A DNA stretch of 64,000 nt from Tetranychus cinnabarinus (Eukaryota > Arthropoda > Arachnida > Trombidiformes > Tetranychidae). Position 1 is the first letter of the stretch; every line of letters starts with the position of its first letter. The notes under the pieces were generated by a model, which saw only the letters and a program-made list of their open reading frames with translations, did no database searches and was not told where the DNA came from. The translations under genes and the position numbers were made by a program. The DNA lies in NCBI GenBank assembly GCA_022266195.1, contig WHVY01000006.1, positions 1,612,001 to 1,676,000 on the forward strand, read 5' to 3'. Below are positions 1 through 10,270 of the stretch, one piece after another.

Positions 1-250
1 TCCAATCGGGAACGGCAAATTGAGTAACAGTAGCGGTAGGAAGACATTCGATGTCATCATCAGGTAATTGCTCACCAACAGATAACAAATGCGTTTTTAC
101 ACACTCGAAAAATCGTCGCTTGGCAAGACAAGGGATAGGCACAAGAACATTCCAACCTTGTAGCGTTTGAGTCATGGTTTCAAGATTCATTTCATAGACG
201 ATTGGTTCATCGGCTGCGACATTGAATTTTCTTCGTCTTTGAACTGCCAT
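1..250 (-). CDS. Gag N-terminus of LTR retrotransposon copy 2 (partial, runs off window)
   Basis: Reading the minus strand from the ATG at 250 gives 83 residues that align without gaps to the first 83 residues of the long polyprotein at 22413-32933. They begin with a basic MxVQRRRKFNV start and share PIPCLAKRR and DDDIECLP. Roughly a quarter of the residues differ, so this is a separate, diverged element and not a recent copy of the other. The frame is open to the window edge. The start is supported because both elements begin at the same place, about 700 bases after a primer binding site. The rest of the element lies outside the window. Confidence 0.85.
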   Translation of the reverse strand, partial: MAVQRRRKFNVAADEPIVYEMNLETMTQTLQGWNVLVPIPCLAKRRFFECVKTHLLSVGEQLPDDDIECLPTATVTQFAVPDW

Positions 251-967
251 AGTGAATGAGTTGAATGATAAATTGGAAAGTAAATCAGGATATCACTTAA
301 GTGATGGTAAAGTTGAATGCAATAAAAGTTGGAACTTGAATGAGTTGAAAGTTAATTGTTTAAAGTTGAAGGAATTAACTGAAATTGTTACAGTTGAATT
401 TTAAAGGTGAAATGAAGTTCAGTTTAATTGAGTTTGAAGTTGGTTTAGAAGTTGAAAGTTCAATTCAGTTGAGTTTAATTGTTCGTGTTAAATGTTGAAT
501 GTTTGAGATGATGGAAGAGTAAATTGGAATTTACTTTGAAATTTAAAGTTGAATTGAGTTTGAAAGTTATTGAGTTCAGAGATATTCTTAAAGGAATTCG
601 AGTTGAATGGTATTCTTTGAATTTGAATTGAATTAAATGGACAGAGTCCGGAATTGTGTGAGGATATTCTTAAAGGAATAAACTAGAAGAGACTTGAATC
701 AATTTTACCTTGAAAAAGTTATATGGAAATAACTATTGTGCTGATTATGAAGAGATTATGGAAAATCTTTGAGTTAAGTTGAATTGAATTTGAAGAGATA
801 GTTCTTAAGAACTGAATCAGGCACATAAAGGGCACGGCGAGTCCGATATTCTAGAGTTGAAGGATTAACACAAGGATAACCTTCAGAAAGGTCAAATCGA
901 AACAGAGTCTTGGAAACACACACAAATCGAAGGCACAGAACTTAGCAATCCTGCCGTGGTCGCCAAG
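251..967 (-). other. Untranslated leader of LTR element copy 2, with primer binding site
   Basis: This lies between the LTR and the gag start, read on the minus strand. The 17 bases complementary to a tRNA 3' end are at 949-965 (TGGCGACCACGGCAGGA on the minus strand), two bases from the LTR end. The complement ends in CCA and contains a CCTGC T-stem strand, as a tRNA should. The remainder is A/G-rich on the plus strand with no ORF of note and corresponds to 21724-22412 in copy 1. Confidence 0.75.
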
Positions 968-1906
968 TGAAAGGTTTGTTACGGAAGTAATCTGATGAGA
1001 AGACTGCGAACTTGCTTTCACCACAAGTTTTGAGTTCGTATCTTGGATCACTAGAGATCTACACCTTAAACTTATCTGCGTTTCAGGATATCTCATAAGA
1101 GATGAAATACACAATTCATAAGAAGGAATACTTTGAGTACAATTTGAAATACTTTATTGAAATAAGGTAACTGAATTTGAGAATTAGTTGAATCTTGTAA
1201 TGGAAAGATTTCTTAAGAAATACTGAATTGAACAATGTTTGAATAAGAATATTACAAGAGTAATGAATGACTTAAGGATGGTAACCAATAAGTGAATGTG
1301 AAATATGAAAAATTAGGTTTTTATAACCTTCTAAAAACAAAGAACAGAAATTGGAGGGAATTGAGAAAGAAGAGATTTTTCTCTGTCTAATTGTGTCTGG
1401 TTTTGGTTGATTTTACCCAGTGACCAAATTTACTCTTATCAGTAATTAATACTGGTAAAGCTACAAGCTTTTTTCCCATTACCAATATGTCTTGAGACAT
1501 ATATCTCCTAAGAGATTGTACCTTTGACAATGCAAAGGGATTAAAGAGAGGTGAAAAACAGTTGAAAATGAAGATAAAAAAGAAAGTGATTTTTTGATCT
1601 CTTTCTCTTGTGCACTTAATTTTCACTCTTAATTTTGGTCAATTCTGTAACCAGAATTGTGGTTAAATTTACATTCATTTAGACATGAGAATTATCGGAT
1701 TTTGGAGGCTTACAATTAAGATTAGCACTTAGGCTTTTTAAGAATAGTTAAGAAAACTTTCAAATATGATATTGCTTGAGCAATTAGAATGAATAAGTTG
1801 AAACAATTGAATTTAAATTGAATGGAAAAGGAATGAATCTCGAGATTCGAATGAATAACAGAAAGGAATGGAATGAATTAACTAAGTTAACTTTTTCTAC
1901 CCTTCA
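968..1906 (-). repeat. 5' LTR of copy 2 retrotransposon (939 bp)
   Basis: On the minus strand it begins TGAAGGGTAGAAAA and ends ACCTTTCA. These are the same termini as the LTRs at 20757-21723 and 32977-33943, but the interior is clearly diverged. The primer binding site follows its end by two bases, so it is a 5' LTR and not a solo LTR. Its outer edge abuts a family gene at GTTAACAGG, making this the insertion that truncated that gene. The other end of the element, and hence the target-site duplication, is outside the window. Confidence 0.85.
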
Positions 1907-2973
1907 CCTGTTAACTCGCTCGTGCCATCAGCAAAGATAAAATGATAATCCCATATCTGGGTAGAATCGAGCTCAACTGAAGGTACAGTGTTCTCATTAG
2001 AAGAACAATTTTTATAAGTAGTTTTTTGACAGCTACGATCTTCTGATCTTAAATGGTATCGCATTAAAGTGTAATTATTAGCACCTGAAGCACATTCTTG
2101 TCCAGTTTTGTCAAACAATGAAACAAAATCATTGAAAAAGTATCGCTTATGTACCAATGTCTGGTTGGCAGTTTTGTGTGTTATTAAAAGAAATATTTTT
2201 TCACTTTCATAATACGCTAAGCAAATGAAAGTGGCTCCAGTAATCTGATTATTTTGAAACTCTGGACGATTATAACGAATCTCAATTGCACTCGAAATAA
2301 GTTCAGTTCCTTTGTCGAGACACAATCTTATTATTGATATCTCTTGAGTGACACTAGCGGTCTTTTCATTCCATATACTTCGCTTGATTAAAAGGTACAG
2401 TTTATCGTCGAAATGAATATAATCCATCATTTTCCATTCCTTAATAAACTTCCAATCATCATCTTTAAGCCAGGGTAAGGATCGAAGCACAGAAACCTCT
2501 TCATTTTTATCATCGAAATACAACAATTCAATATAATTCCATTTAGGGAATGGTTCAGTTAAATTTGGATTGAATATTGTTGGAACATGAAGAGTTTCAT
2601 TATCACTGAAAACTATTATTGGACCAGTTAAAGGATTAGTACCAGGTTTCAATTTCATCGGTCTTATAGTCTTACGATCAATAAGAATTTGAGGTTTGTT
2701 TTTATGAACGAACATCAATCGATTCTCATCAAGATTAACTACTTTCCAATTGACGATTTCGGACACACCAACTACACTTGTTGGGATGTGAATAGTTATT
2801 GACTCGCCGGCAACATAAATATCATACGAAGTAAGATTGGCAAAACTTCTAAAGGAAACACTGTCTGGTGCTTTGTAGTAAGTATATTGAGTGTTTTTGA
2901 ATCTGTTGAACGAATATGAATACTCAATCGATAAAACTAGTTGCAAGATCGTAACAAGATTAGCGATGAGCAT
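1907..2973 (-). pseudogene. Sema/PSI/IPT family gene truncated by LTR insertion
   Basis: From the ATG at 2973 (MLIANLVTILQLVL, a good signal peptide) the frame stays open through the whole N-terminal Sema-like region, including the family blocks VNWKVVN, DDWKFIKEWKM, IIRLCLDKG and HKRYFFNDFVSLFD. It is cut at SELTG, where the LTR begins. The PSI, IPT, membrane helix and tail are missing, so any product would be a soluble fragment ending two residues into the LTR. An upstream in-frame ATG at 3069 would add 32 hydrophobic residues. The downstream Met is preferred because it is the start shared with most other copies. No other lesion is seen, so truncation is probably recent. Confidence 0.8.
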
Positions 2974-3164
2974 TGTAAGTTGTTGGTTTTTAAACTGAAT
3001 TAAAATAAAAGATAATAAAGTTAAAAGACAAATGACTACATTGGGTGTTAACATATCCTCGGATTTCATAAAATGGTTATAAAGGGAAAGCTTTATATTA
3101 AAAATAATATTTGGCAGTTGTTTGATCTATTAATAACAGTAGGATTTGGACTTAAGTTATTAGA

Positions 3165-3345
3165 TTTTCTTGCGTGGACAGGCAGCTTTTAAGGCGCCGT
3201 CTACCCTTGCTACCTAGGTGTTTTACCTACCCATAGGCACTAGGCTTTATTCCGCTTAGCTGGCAGTCCATCAGGAAGGGGGATGGAATAGCCCATGGGG
3301 CTTAACCTTGAGTAGGCCCTACTGTAAGATCGAACTTTATTTTGC
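3165..3345. repeat. Dispersed ~180-bp repeat, copy 1 (unclassified, SINE-like size)
   Basis: This is a relatively GC-rich block (cagcttttaaggcgccgt ... gggggatggaatagccca ... ctgtaagatcgaa) that recurs, diverged and with small deletions, at 14205-14375. It lies upstream of a family gene in both places. I see no Pol III A/B boxes and no ORF, so the class is uncertain. Confidence 0.6.
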
Positions 3346-3394
3346 CTATTGTTTAGTGTCTCTGAAAACTAAATATTAGCGAGATGGTGACACT
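3333..3394. repeat. Short dispersed repeat ending GTGTCTCTGAAAACTAAATA
   Basis: About 60 bases (cctattgtttagtgtctctg ... gagatggtgacact) recur at 20046-20110 and 40161-40212, each time near the edge of a gene fragment. The function is unknown. It may be the end of a larger degraded mobile element. Confidence 0.55.
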
Positions 3395-4193
3395 GCAAAG
3401 AGCAACTTAACCCTAACAGAGTTTCTTAATTCATTGCGAGCGACACCTGAATGCGTAAGAACAGAACACGAACGCAACCTTCTGTCGCGAGAATAGTATT
3501 ATTACGCCAATATTACAATTCATCAAAATAATTGCACTCGAAATGAATCCATCGAGATGATTGATTTTATTGTAACTGATTGTGCAAAGCGAAAACTAAG
3601 GCATCTAAAATATTCAATATTGCACTGATGTAAGTCGGAAACTACACAACTTGTCAGTTTAAAATTTGACTTCGTTGTACGTACATTGGAAAAGCAGAAT
3701 TATAAGAATCAATTGAAAAGCCAATACTGATAAATTTCATAGATTGATTTTATTATGAATAAATAATTGAAATTACTCGAAATGTGCACTTTAAAACGCG
3801 TGAAGATAATTTTAAAATTGAGATGCAATATTTTGACACTTGTTCACTTGTTCATCATTAATGCAAACGCTTCAAAACATTTATGTTCAATTGAAGCGTT
3901 AGTCAAGCATTTTGCAAAATAAAAGTTAGGTTACCAGAAAACGTTTATCGATGAGCATCGGTGGTGCTTCAAGTAAATTTACATGCTTATTATCAGACAG
4001 CAAAGAAAATTGCGATTTAATTTTTTTAAGTTTCAGGGTCCTTTGATTGTCCTCTTATTGTAATATGAAAATAAAGTGCAAATATTTTGAACTCGAGCAG
4101 TATTGCACGTTGCTATGTACACTGTAATGGATGCTTAAATTCATGACAAAGTAGGAGTCGAATGAAAATCTTTCAACAATACCTAGAAGATAC
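3395..4193. other. Intergenic; 3' flank shared between family copies
   Basis: No gene is seen. From about 3700 onward the sequence matches 6700-7110 and partly 9700-9960 (for example tattttgacacttgttcact and the run before gcaaacgcttcaaaacat). The duplication unit therefore includes the 3' flank and not just the coding sequence. Confidence 0.6.
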
Positions 4194-6278
4194 TCAAGTC
4201 CGAGGTTTACTCGATGGTCTGGTTTGAATGGTTGCGTCGTTTGTTGTGCTAATTTTGGAAGGTAATATTTGTGCTTTTACCGGCGTTACAGCGCTTGTAG
4301 TTTCAAAGGAGCCTCTTTTCTCTTTCTGCTGCTTCTTGTACCTTGAATAGACTATCAGTAAGAATGAAATTAAGAGAGAACCCAAAAATAATGAAATGAT
4401 AATTGATGCATGCTCATGCATTACTCCTGGCGCTACAATATCAACCTTTTGAGTTGATAGAGCACTCATACTTATAGCATCAGCATATCTATAATTTAGC
4501 AGACTAACACTGATCTTGAATTTACCCGATTCAAATAATCTCATAGAGCACTTGATGATCGATTTAATTCGTGATATGTTAATGCAAAAATTACGTGGAC
4601 CAGCTTTGATAATTAAATACTCATTTGGAATCCTTCTTTCCAATGGATTATCAAGTTTAATTGTTAGAGTTTCAGTTAATGAAGATTTTAACATCAGAGG
4701 TGAAATTGAAGTTATTTTAAAGCAATAATTCACAGTTTGTGTAACATTGTCTTCATTCTGCCTACATATTGAATTGGACCAAATACAGTCCATACTTTGA
4801 CCATACATCATACAACGAATGCAACTGAGATAATCTAAACAATGATTGGCCGACTTGCGAAATACTTTATTAGTATCTTTAGTAACGTAATAAAAACCAA
4901 ATGGTCGATGATTGAAATAATGATGGAGTTGGAGATCGTCTTTAGATGTTTTATAGTTTTTATAACAAAGCACGGCTGAATCCTTGGGTTGTTCACACAG
5001 TCTACTTTCATTTAAACGCGCATTGTTATAACTTAAATATAACCAATAAAAAGGATATCCAAAAAAGAAAACTTCAACATTTTGAATAGAATCATCTTGA
5101 TTAAAGTTTTTGTCAATTTCAATACATTTCTGCTTATAACCAGAACCAATCCTTTGGAGACAAAAATGAGTTTCATTGAAAGTATGATCATAAGCATATT
5201 CAAGTCCTGTTAACTCGCTCACGCCATCAGCAAAGATAAAGTGATAATCCAATATCTTGGTGAAATTGAGCTCAACTGAAGGTACAGTATTCTCATTAGA
5301 AGAACAACTTTTAAAAGTAGTATTTTGACAGCTACGATCTTCTGATCTTAAATGGTATCGCATTAAAGTGTAATTGTTAGCACCTGGCGCACATTCTTGT
5401 CCAGTTTTGTCAAACAATGAAACAAAATCATTGAAAAAGTATCGCTTATGTACCAATGTCTGGTGAGCAGTTTTGTGTGTTATTAAAAGAAAAATTTTTT
5501 CGGGTATATAATACGATAAGCAAATGAAAATTGCTTGAGTAATCTGATTATTTTGAAATTCGGGTCGATTATAACGAACCTCAATTGCACTCGAAATGAG
5601 TTCACTTCCTTTGTCGAGACACAATCGTATTATTGATATCTCTTGAGTAACATTTGAGGCCTTTTCATTCCAAATACTGCGCTTGATTAAAAGGTACAAT
5701 TTATCGTCGAAATGAATATAATCCATCATTTTCCATTCCTTAATGAACTTCCAATCATCATCTTTAAGCATAGGTAAGGATCGAATGACTGAAACTGATT
5801 CATTTTGAGCATCGAAATACAACAGTTCAATATAATTCCATTTAGGAAATGGTTCAGTTAAATTTGGATTGAATATTGTTGGAACATGAAGAGTTTCATT
5901 ATCACTAAAAACTATTATTGGACCAGTTAAAGGATTAGTATCAGGTTGCAATTTCATCTCTCTGATAGTCTTTCGATCGATCAGAATTTGAGGTTTGTTT
6001 TCATGGACGAACATCAATCGATTCTTATCAAGATTAACTACTTTCCAATTGACGATGTCGGACACATTAACTACACTTCTTGGAATGTAAATAGACATTG
6101 TCTCACCAGCAACATAAATAGCATATGATGTTAGTTTTTTAACAGGAAAACTTCTAAAGGAAACACTGTCGGGTGCTTTGTAGTAATTCAGTCGAGTGTT
6201 TGTGAATCTTTTGAACGAATATGAATAATCAATAGATAAAAAGAATTGCATGATCGTAATAAGATTTCCAATGAGCAT
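4194..6278 (-). CDS. Sema-like/PSI/IPT single-pass membrane protein (plexin-type ectodomain)
   Basis: Intact 694-residue frame from the ATG at 6278. Residues 1-22 form a signal peptide. Residues ~50-475 are a divergent Sema-like region: IYVAGET near the start, DYIHFDDKLYLLIKR at 186-200, and IIRLCLDKG at 216-224, which resembles the RxCxD blade of plexin Sema domains. A PSI module follows at 480-519 (C480, C486, C489, C498, W500, C505, C519). Residues 521-616 form an IPT/TIG-like domain (ISPLML ... IKAGP ... IKCSMR ... VDIVAP). A membrane helix lies at ~623-643, followed by a 50-residue Lys/Ser-rich tail. There is no RasGAP domain. Many N-x-S/T sites support secretion. An in-frame ATG at 6368 would add 30 hydrophobic residues, but most paralogues start at the equivalent of 6278. 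Ligand and role are unknown; a receptor or decoy for semaphorin-like ligands is only inference. Confidence 0.85.
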   Translation of the reverse strand: MLIGNLITIMQFFLSIDYSYSFKRFTNTRLNYYKAPDSVSFRSFPVKKLTSYAIYVAGETMSIYIPRSVVNVSDIVNWKVVNLDKNRLMFVHENKPQILIDRKTIREMKLQPDTNPLTGPIIVFSDNETLHVPTIFNPNLTEPFPKWNYIELLYFDAQNESVSVIRSLPMLKDDDWKFIKEWKMMDYIHFDDKLYLLIKRSIWNEKASNVTQEISIIRLCLDKGSELISSAIEVRYNRPEFQNNQITQAIFICLSYYIPEKIFLLITHKTAHQTLVHKRYFFNDFVSLFDKTGQECAPGANNYTLMRYHLRSEDRSCQNTTFKSCSSNENTVPSVELNFTKILDYHFIFADGVSELTGLEYAYDHTFNETHFCLQRIGSGYKQKCIEIDKNFNQDDSIQNVEVFFFGYPFYWLYLSYNNARLNESRLCEQPKDSAVLCYKNYKTSKDDLQLHHYFNHRPFGFYYVTKDTNKVFRKSANHCLDYLSCIRCMMYGQSMDCIWSNSICRQNEDNVTQTVNYCFKITSISPLMLKSSLTETLTIKLDNPLERRIPNEYLIIKAGPRNFCINISRIKSIIKCSMRLFESGKFKISVSLLNYRYADAISMSALSTQKVDIVAPGVMHEHASIIISLFLGSLLISFLLIVYSRYKKQQKEKRGSFETTSAVTPVKAQILPSKISTTNDATIQTRPSSKPRT

Positions 6279-6368
6279 TGTAAGGTTTTTAAACTGAATT
6301 AAAATAAAAGATAATAAAGTTAAAAGACAAATGATTACATTGATTGTTAACACATCCCAGGATTTCAT

Positions 6369-7114
6369 AAACTGTACATAAACCTTTAAGATAAAGGCAG
6401 AGTTTTATAACTTATTACCGTAGTTCCGCGTATTTCATTTTCAAGCTCTGGTCTATAATACGCGCGACGACTGCGGTATGGTATTTGGTTGTTCAACAAG
6501 TTGGAATGCAAGAAAAATGCTTTATAAAGTTGAAACAAATATAAAGATTTCGGTAAAAACTGTGCTGATAGTTTCATGATTCATAAATGTTGTCCACTTT
6601 AAATAAAAATCTGTTCACTTTAGTTGACCAATCTAGGTTTATTTGAGTTGAAATGGACAAATTGGTCATGGCGAAAAAGATTTGAAGAGTTATTCAAATT
6701 ATAAGAATGAATTGAAAAGCCAATAATGATAAATTTCATAGATTAATTTAATTATGAATAAATAATTGATATCACTCGAATTGTGTACTTTAAAATGCAC
6801 GAAGATAATTTTAAAATTGAGATGCAATATTTTGACACTTGTTCACTTGTTCATCATTAAATGCAAACGCTTCAAAACATATATCTTCAATTGAAACGTT
6901 AGTCAAGCATCTTGTAAAGTAAAAGTTAGTTTATTAAAAACGTGCATCGATGAGTACTAGTGGTGCTGCAAGTGAATTATCAGACAAGATATGAAAATGA
7001 TTGCGATTTAATTTTTTCACATATGGATGAATGGTTCAAGTCATGATGAAGTAGGAGTCGAATGGAAATCTTTCAACGATTGCTCAGATTTCAACTCTTG
7101 TAATACACAGAAGA
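6369..7114. other. Intergenic, duplicated flank between two family genes
   Basis: No coding feature is supported. The first ~60 bases upstream of the gene at 4194-6278 match those upstream of 9253 (ggagagttttataagttattaccgtag type). The part from about 6700 matches the 3' flank at 3700-4190. Together they give a tandem unit of about 2.9 kb. Confidence 0.5.
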
Positions 7115-9253
7115 TCATGAAGTCCAAGGTTTATTCGAAGGTTTAGCCTGAATGGTTGAGTCGTTGCTTGTGTTCATTCTAGAAGCTAGTATTTTTGCTT
7201 GAACACGCGTTACAGAAGTTATAGCTTCAGCGGATCCTCGCTTCTCTTTTGAATCAGAAAATTTGCTTACTTTCCCCTTTGTAACTTTTTTCGGACCTTT
7301 CGACTGTTGCTTTTTAGACCTTACATAAACTATTATGAATGATATTAAGGTTAAACCTGAAACTAATGAAACGATTATTGGTAAATAATCAACTTCGGGC
7401 GCAACAATATCAACCTTTTCAGTTGATGAAGCACTTATATTAGTATCTGCATATTTATAATTTCGTAGACTAACACTGATCTTGAATTTACCCGGTTCAG
7501 ATAAGCGCATAGAGCACTTGAAGATTGATACGTTGTGATTTTGTGTTATGTTAGTGCAATGATTATTAGGACCAGCTTTGATATCTAAGTACTCTTGAGT
7601 GTCATTAAATTCCAGTGGTCTATCAAGTTCAATTGTTAAAGTTTCAGGTGATGTAGAGTTGAACATTAAGGGTGATATTGAAGTTATTTTGAAGCAATGA
7701 TTCACAGTTTGTGTAACATTGTCTTCATTCTGCCTACATGACGAATCAGCCCAAATACAGTCCATACTATGACCATACATCATACAATGAATGCAACTGA
7801 GATGATCTAAACAACGAACGATCGTCTTGCGAAATACTTCATTAGTATCTTCAGTAACGTGAAAAAAACCGAATGGTCGATGATTGAAATAATAATGAAG
7901 TTGGAGATCGTCTTTAGATTTTCTATTGTCTTTATAATAACACATCAAAGATGTATTTACGTATTGTTCACACAGTCTACTTTCATTGTAACGCAAATTG
8001 TTATAACTCAAAAATAACCGATAAAAAGGAAATCCAAAAAAGAAAACTTCAACATTTTGAATAGAATCATCTTGATTGAAGTTTTTGTCAATTTCAATAC
8101 ATATCTGTATAAAACCAGAACCAATCCTTTGGTGGCAAAAATGAGTTTCATTGAAAGTATGATCATAAGCATATTCAAGTCCTGTCAACTCGCTCGCGCC
8201 ATCAGCAAAGATAAAATGATAATCCAATATCTTGGTGAAATTGAGTTCAACTGAAGGTACAGTATTCGCATTAGAAGAACAACTTTTATAAGTAGCATTT
8301 TGACAGCTACGATCTTCTGATCTTAAATGGTATCGCATTAAAGTGTAATTATTAGCACCTGAAGCACATTCTTGTCCAGTTTTGTCAAACAAGGAAACAA
8401 AATCATTGAAAAAGTATCGCTTATGTACCAATGTCTGGTCGGTATTTTTGTGTGTTATTAAAAGAAAAAATTTTTCGGGTATATAATATGCTATGCAAAT
8501 GAAAATGGCACCAGTAATCTGATTATTTTGAAATTCTGGTCGATTATAACGAATCTCAATTGCACTCGAAATGAGTTCCTTTCCTTTGTCGAGACACAAT
8601 CGTATTATTGACATCTCTTGAGTGACACTAGTGGTCTTTTCATTCCATATACTTCGCTTGATTAAAAGGTACAATTTATCGTCGAAATGAATATAATCCA
8701 TCATTTTCCATTTCTTAATAAACTTCCAATCATCATCTTTAAGCCTGGGTAAGGATCGAAGCACAGAAACCTCTTCACTTTTATGATCGAAATACAACAG
8801 TTCAATATAATTCCATTTAGGAAATGGTTCAGTTAAATTTGGATTGAATATTGTTGGAACATGAAGAGCTGCATTATCACCAAAAGCTATTATTTGACCA
8901 GTTAAAGGATTGGTACCAGGTTTCAATTTCATCGGTCTGATAGTCTTTCGATCAATAAGAATTCGAGGTTTGTTTTTATAGACAAACATCAATTTATTTC
9001 TTCTTAGGTTAACTACTTTCCAATTGACGATTTCGGACACATTAACTACACTTCTTGGAATTTTAATATTCATTGTATCACCAGCAACATAAATATCATA
9101 TGATGGTAGTTTATTAAAAGGAAAACTTCTAAAGTAAACACTATCTAGTGCTTTGTAATAAGTATTTTGAGTGTGTTTAAATCCTCTGAACGAATATGAA
9201 TACTCGATCGACAAAAAGAATTGCAAGATCGCTATAAGATTCAGAATAAGCAT
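7115..9253 (-). CDS. Sema-like/PSI/IPT single-pass membrane protein
   Basis: Intact 712-residue frame from the ATG at 9253 (MLILNLIAILQFFLSIEYS signal peptide). The domain order matches its neighbour at 4194-6278: a Sema-like region, PSI with the full C-x5-C-x2-C-x8-C-x-W-x4-C spacing (CLDHLSC ... DCIWADSSC), an IPT-like domain ending VDIVAPEV, and a membrane helix (IVSLVSGLTLISFIIVYV). The basic tail (KKQQSKGPKKVTKGKVSKF) carries an insertion relative to the neighbour but ends with related residues (TIQAKPSNKPW). It is the tandem neighbour of 4194-6278 in the same orientation, with matching flanks, so the pair arose by local duplication. Expression is not testable here, but the open frame and conserved cysteines argue for function. 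Confidence 0.85.
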   Translation of the reverse strand: MLILNLIAILQFFLSIEYSYSFRGFKHTQNTYYKALDSVYFRSFPFNKLPSYDIYVAGDTMNIKIPRSVVNVSEIVNWKVVNLRRNKLMFVYKNKPRILIDRKTIRPMKLKPGTNPLTGQIIAFGDNAALHVPTIFNPNLTEPFPKWNYIELLYFDHKSEEVSVLRSLPRLKDDDWKFIKKWKMMDYIHFDDKLYLLIKRSIWNEKTTSVTQEMSIIRLCLDKGKELISSAIEIRYNRPEFQNNQITGAIFICIAYYIPEKFFLLITHKNTDQTLVHKRYFFNDFVSLFDKTGQECASGANNYTLMRYHLRSEDRSCQNATYKSCSSNANTVPSVELNFTKILDYHFIFADGASELTGLEYAYDHTFNETHFCHQRIGSGFIQICIEIDKNFNQDDSIQNVEVFFFGFPFYRLFLSYNNLRYNESRLCEQYVNTSLMCYYKDNRKSKDDLQLHYYFNHRPFGFFHVTEDTNEVFRKTIVRCLDHLSCIHCMMYGHSMDCIWADSSCRQNEDNVTQTVNHCFKITSISPLMFNSTSPETLTIELDRPLEFNDTQEYLDIKAGPNNHCTNITQNHNVSIFKCSMRLSEPGKFKISVSLRNYKYADTNISASSTEKVDIVAPEVDYLPIIVSLVSGLTLISFIIVYVRSKKQQSKGPKKVTKGKVSKFSDSKEKRGSAEAITSVTRVQAKILASRMNTSNDSTIQAKPSNKPWTS

Positions 9254-9924
9254 TATAAGTTGCTAGTTGTTTAATTTAAGTGAATTAAAATAAAAGATAA
9301 TAAAGTCTTGAAGACAAATTATTACATTGTGTGTTAACATCCCTGGATTTCATAAACTGTACATAAAGCCTTTAAGATAAAAGGAGAGTTTTATAAGTTA
9401 TTACCGTAGTTGCTCGTATTATAGCGCTTGGCTTAAAAATGCGTTGGTCCAAACTTCCTCGTTCGGGGAGCCAATGGGCTAAATATTGAGAAGCCAAATT
9501 TTGCACATTGCCCGGTTTTAATGATCATTCCTTCACAATATTGTCTGACAAAATGTAAACAATACATCAAAAGCGTTTACAAGTTTTTAACTCTTTTTGT
9601 GATCGTCTTTGTCCAATCTTTATTTGCGTTGAAACAAATGGACAAGTTGGTGATGGCGAAAAAGATTTGAATAGCTAATCAAATCGTGAGAATGGAGTGT
9701 TCCATATAAAATTACATGTTTATTATCAGACAGAAAAGAAAATGATTGCGATTTAATTTTTTAAGTTTAACGGCCCTTTGATTGTCCTTTTACTGTAATA
9801 TGGAAATAAAGTGCAAATATTTTGAACTCGAGCAGAATTGTTTCACGGTGCGATGTACACTGTAAATGGATGCTTCAATTCATGACAGCGTAGGATTCGA
9901 ATGAAAATCTTTCAACGATTTCGC
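9254..9924. other. Intergenic with duplicated family flanks
   Basis: The promoter-proximal stretch resembles other copies (agataataaagt ... acattgtgtgttaacat ... cctggatttcataaactgtac). From about 9700 the sequence resembles the 3' flank at 3960-4190 (ttattatcagacag, gtgcaaatattttgaactcga). Nothing else is recognised. Confidence 0.45.
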
Positions 9925-10270
9925 AGATAAGTTACAATTATCAGTAAGAATGAAATTAAAAGTAAACCTAAAATAATAAAATGATCATTTGCAAATAATC
10001 ATAATCAACTTCGGGTGCAACAACATTTACCTTTTCAGTTGATGCAGCACTTATACTTATAGTATTAGCATATCTATAATTTCGTAACCTAACACTGATC
10101 TTGAATTTACCCGATTCAGATAAGCGCATAGTTGGTGGAATGATTATCTTTGATATCTGCAAGTGTAAGTACTCTTGAAAGATATTAAGTTCCAGTGGTC
10201 TATCGAGTATAATTGTTATAATTTGCTTCGGTGATGAAGAGTTGAACATTGAGGGTGAAATTGAAGTCAC
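9925..10270 (-). pseudogene. IPT-plus-TM fragment of a Sema/PSI/IPT gene
   Basis: The minus strand reads TSISPSMFNSSSP through MRLSESGKFKISV to VNVVAPEVDYDYLQ, which are the IPT-like domain and the start of the membrane segment. The frame then breaks just before the helix ends. Part of the IPT (the IKAGPxNxC section) is deleted. There is no usable start codon: upstream of 10270 the family similarity ends abruptly. This is a dead fragment sitting where the tandem array would have had another gene. Confidence 0.75.

Noticed and set aside
3067..6368. Upstream ATGs at 3069 and 6368 as the true starts of two family genes
   Set aside because: They add a second hydrophobic stretch not readable in frame in other copies; the conserved MLI-type Met with a standard signal peptide is the shared start.
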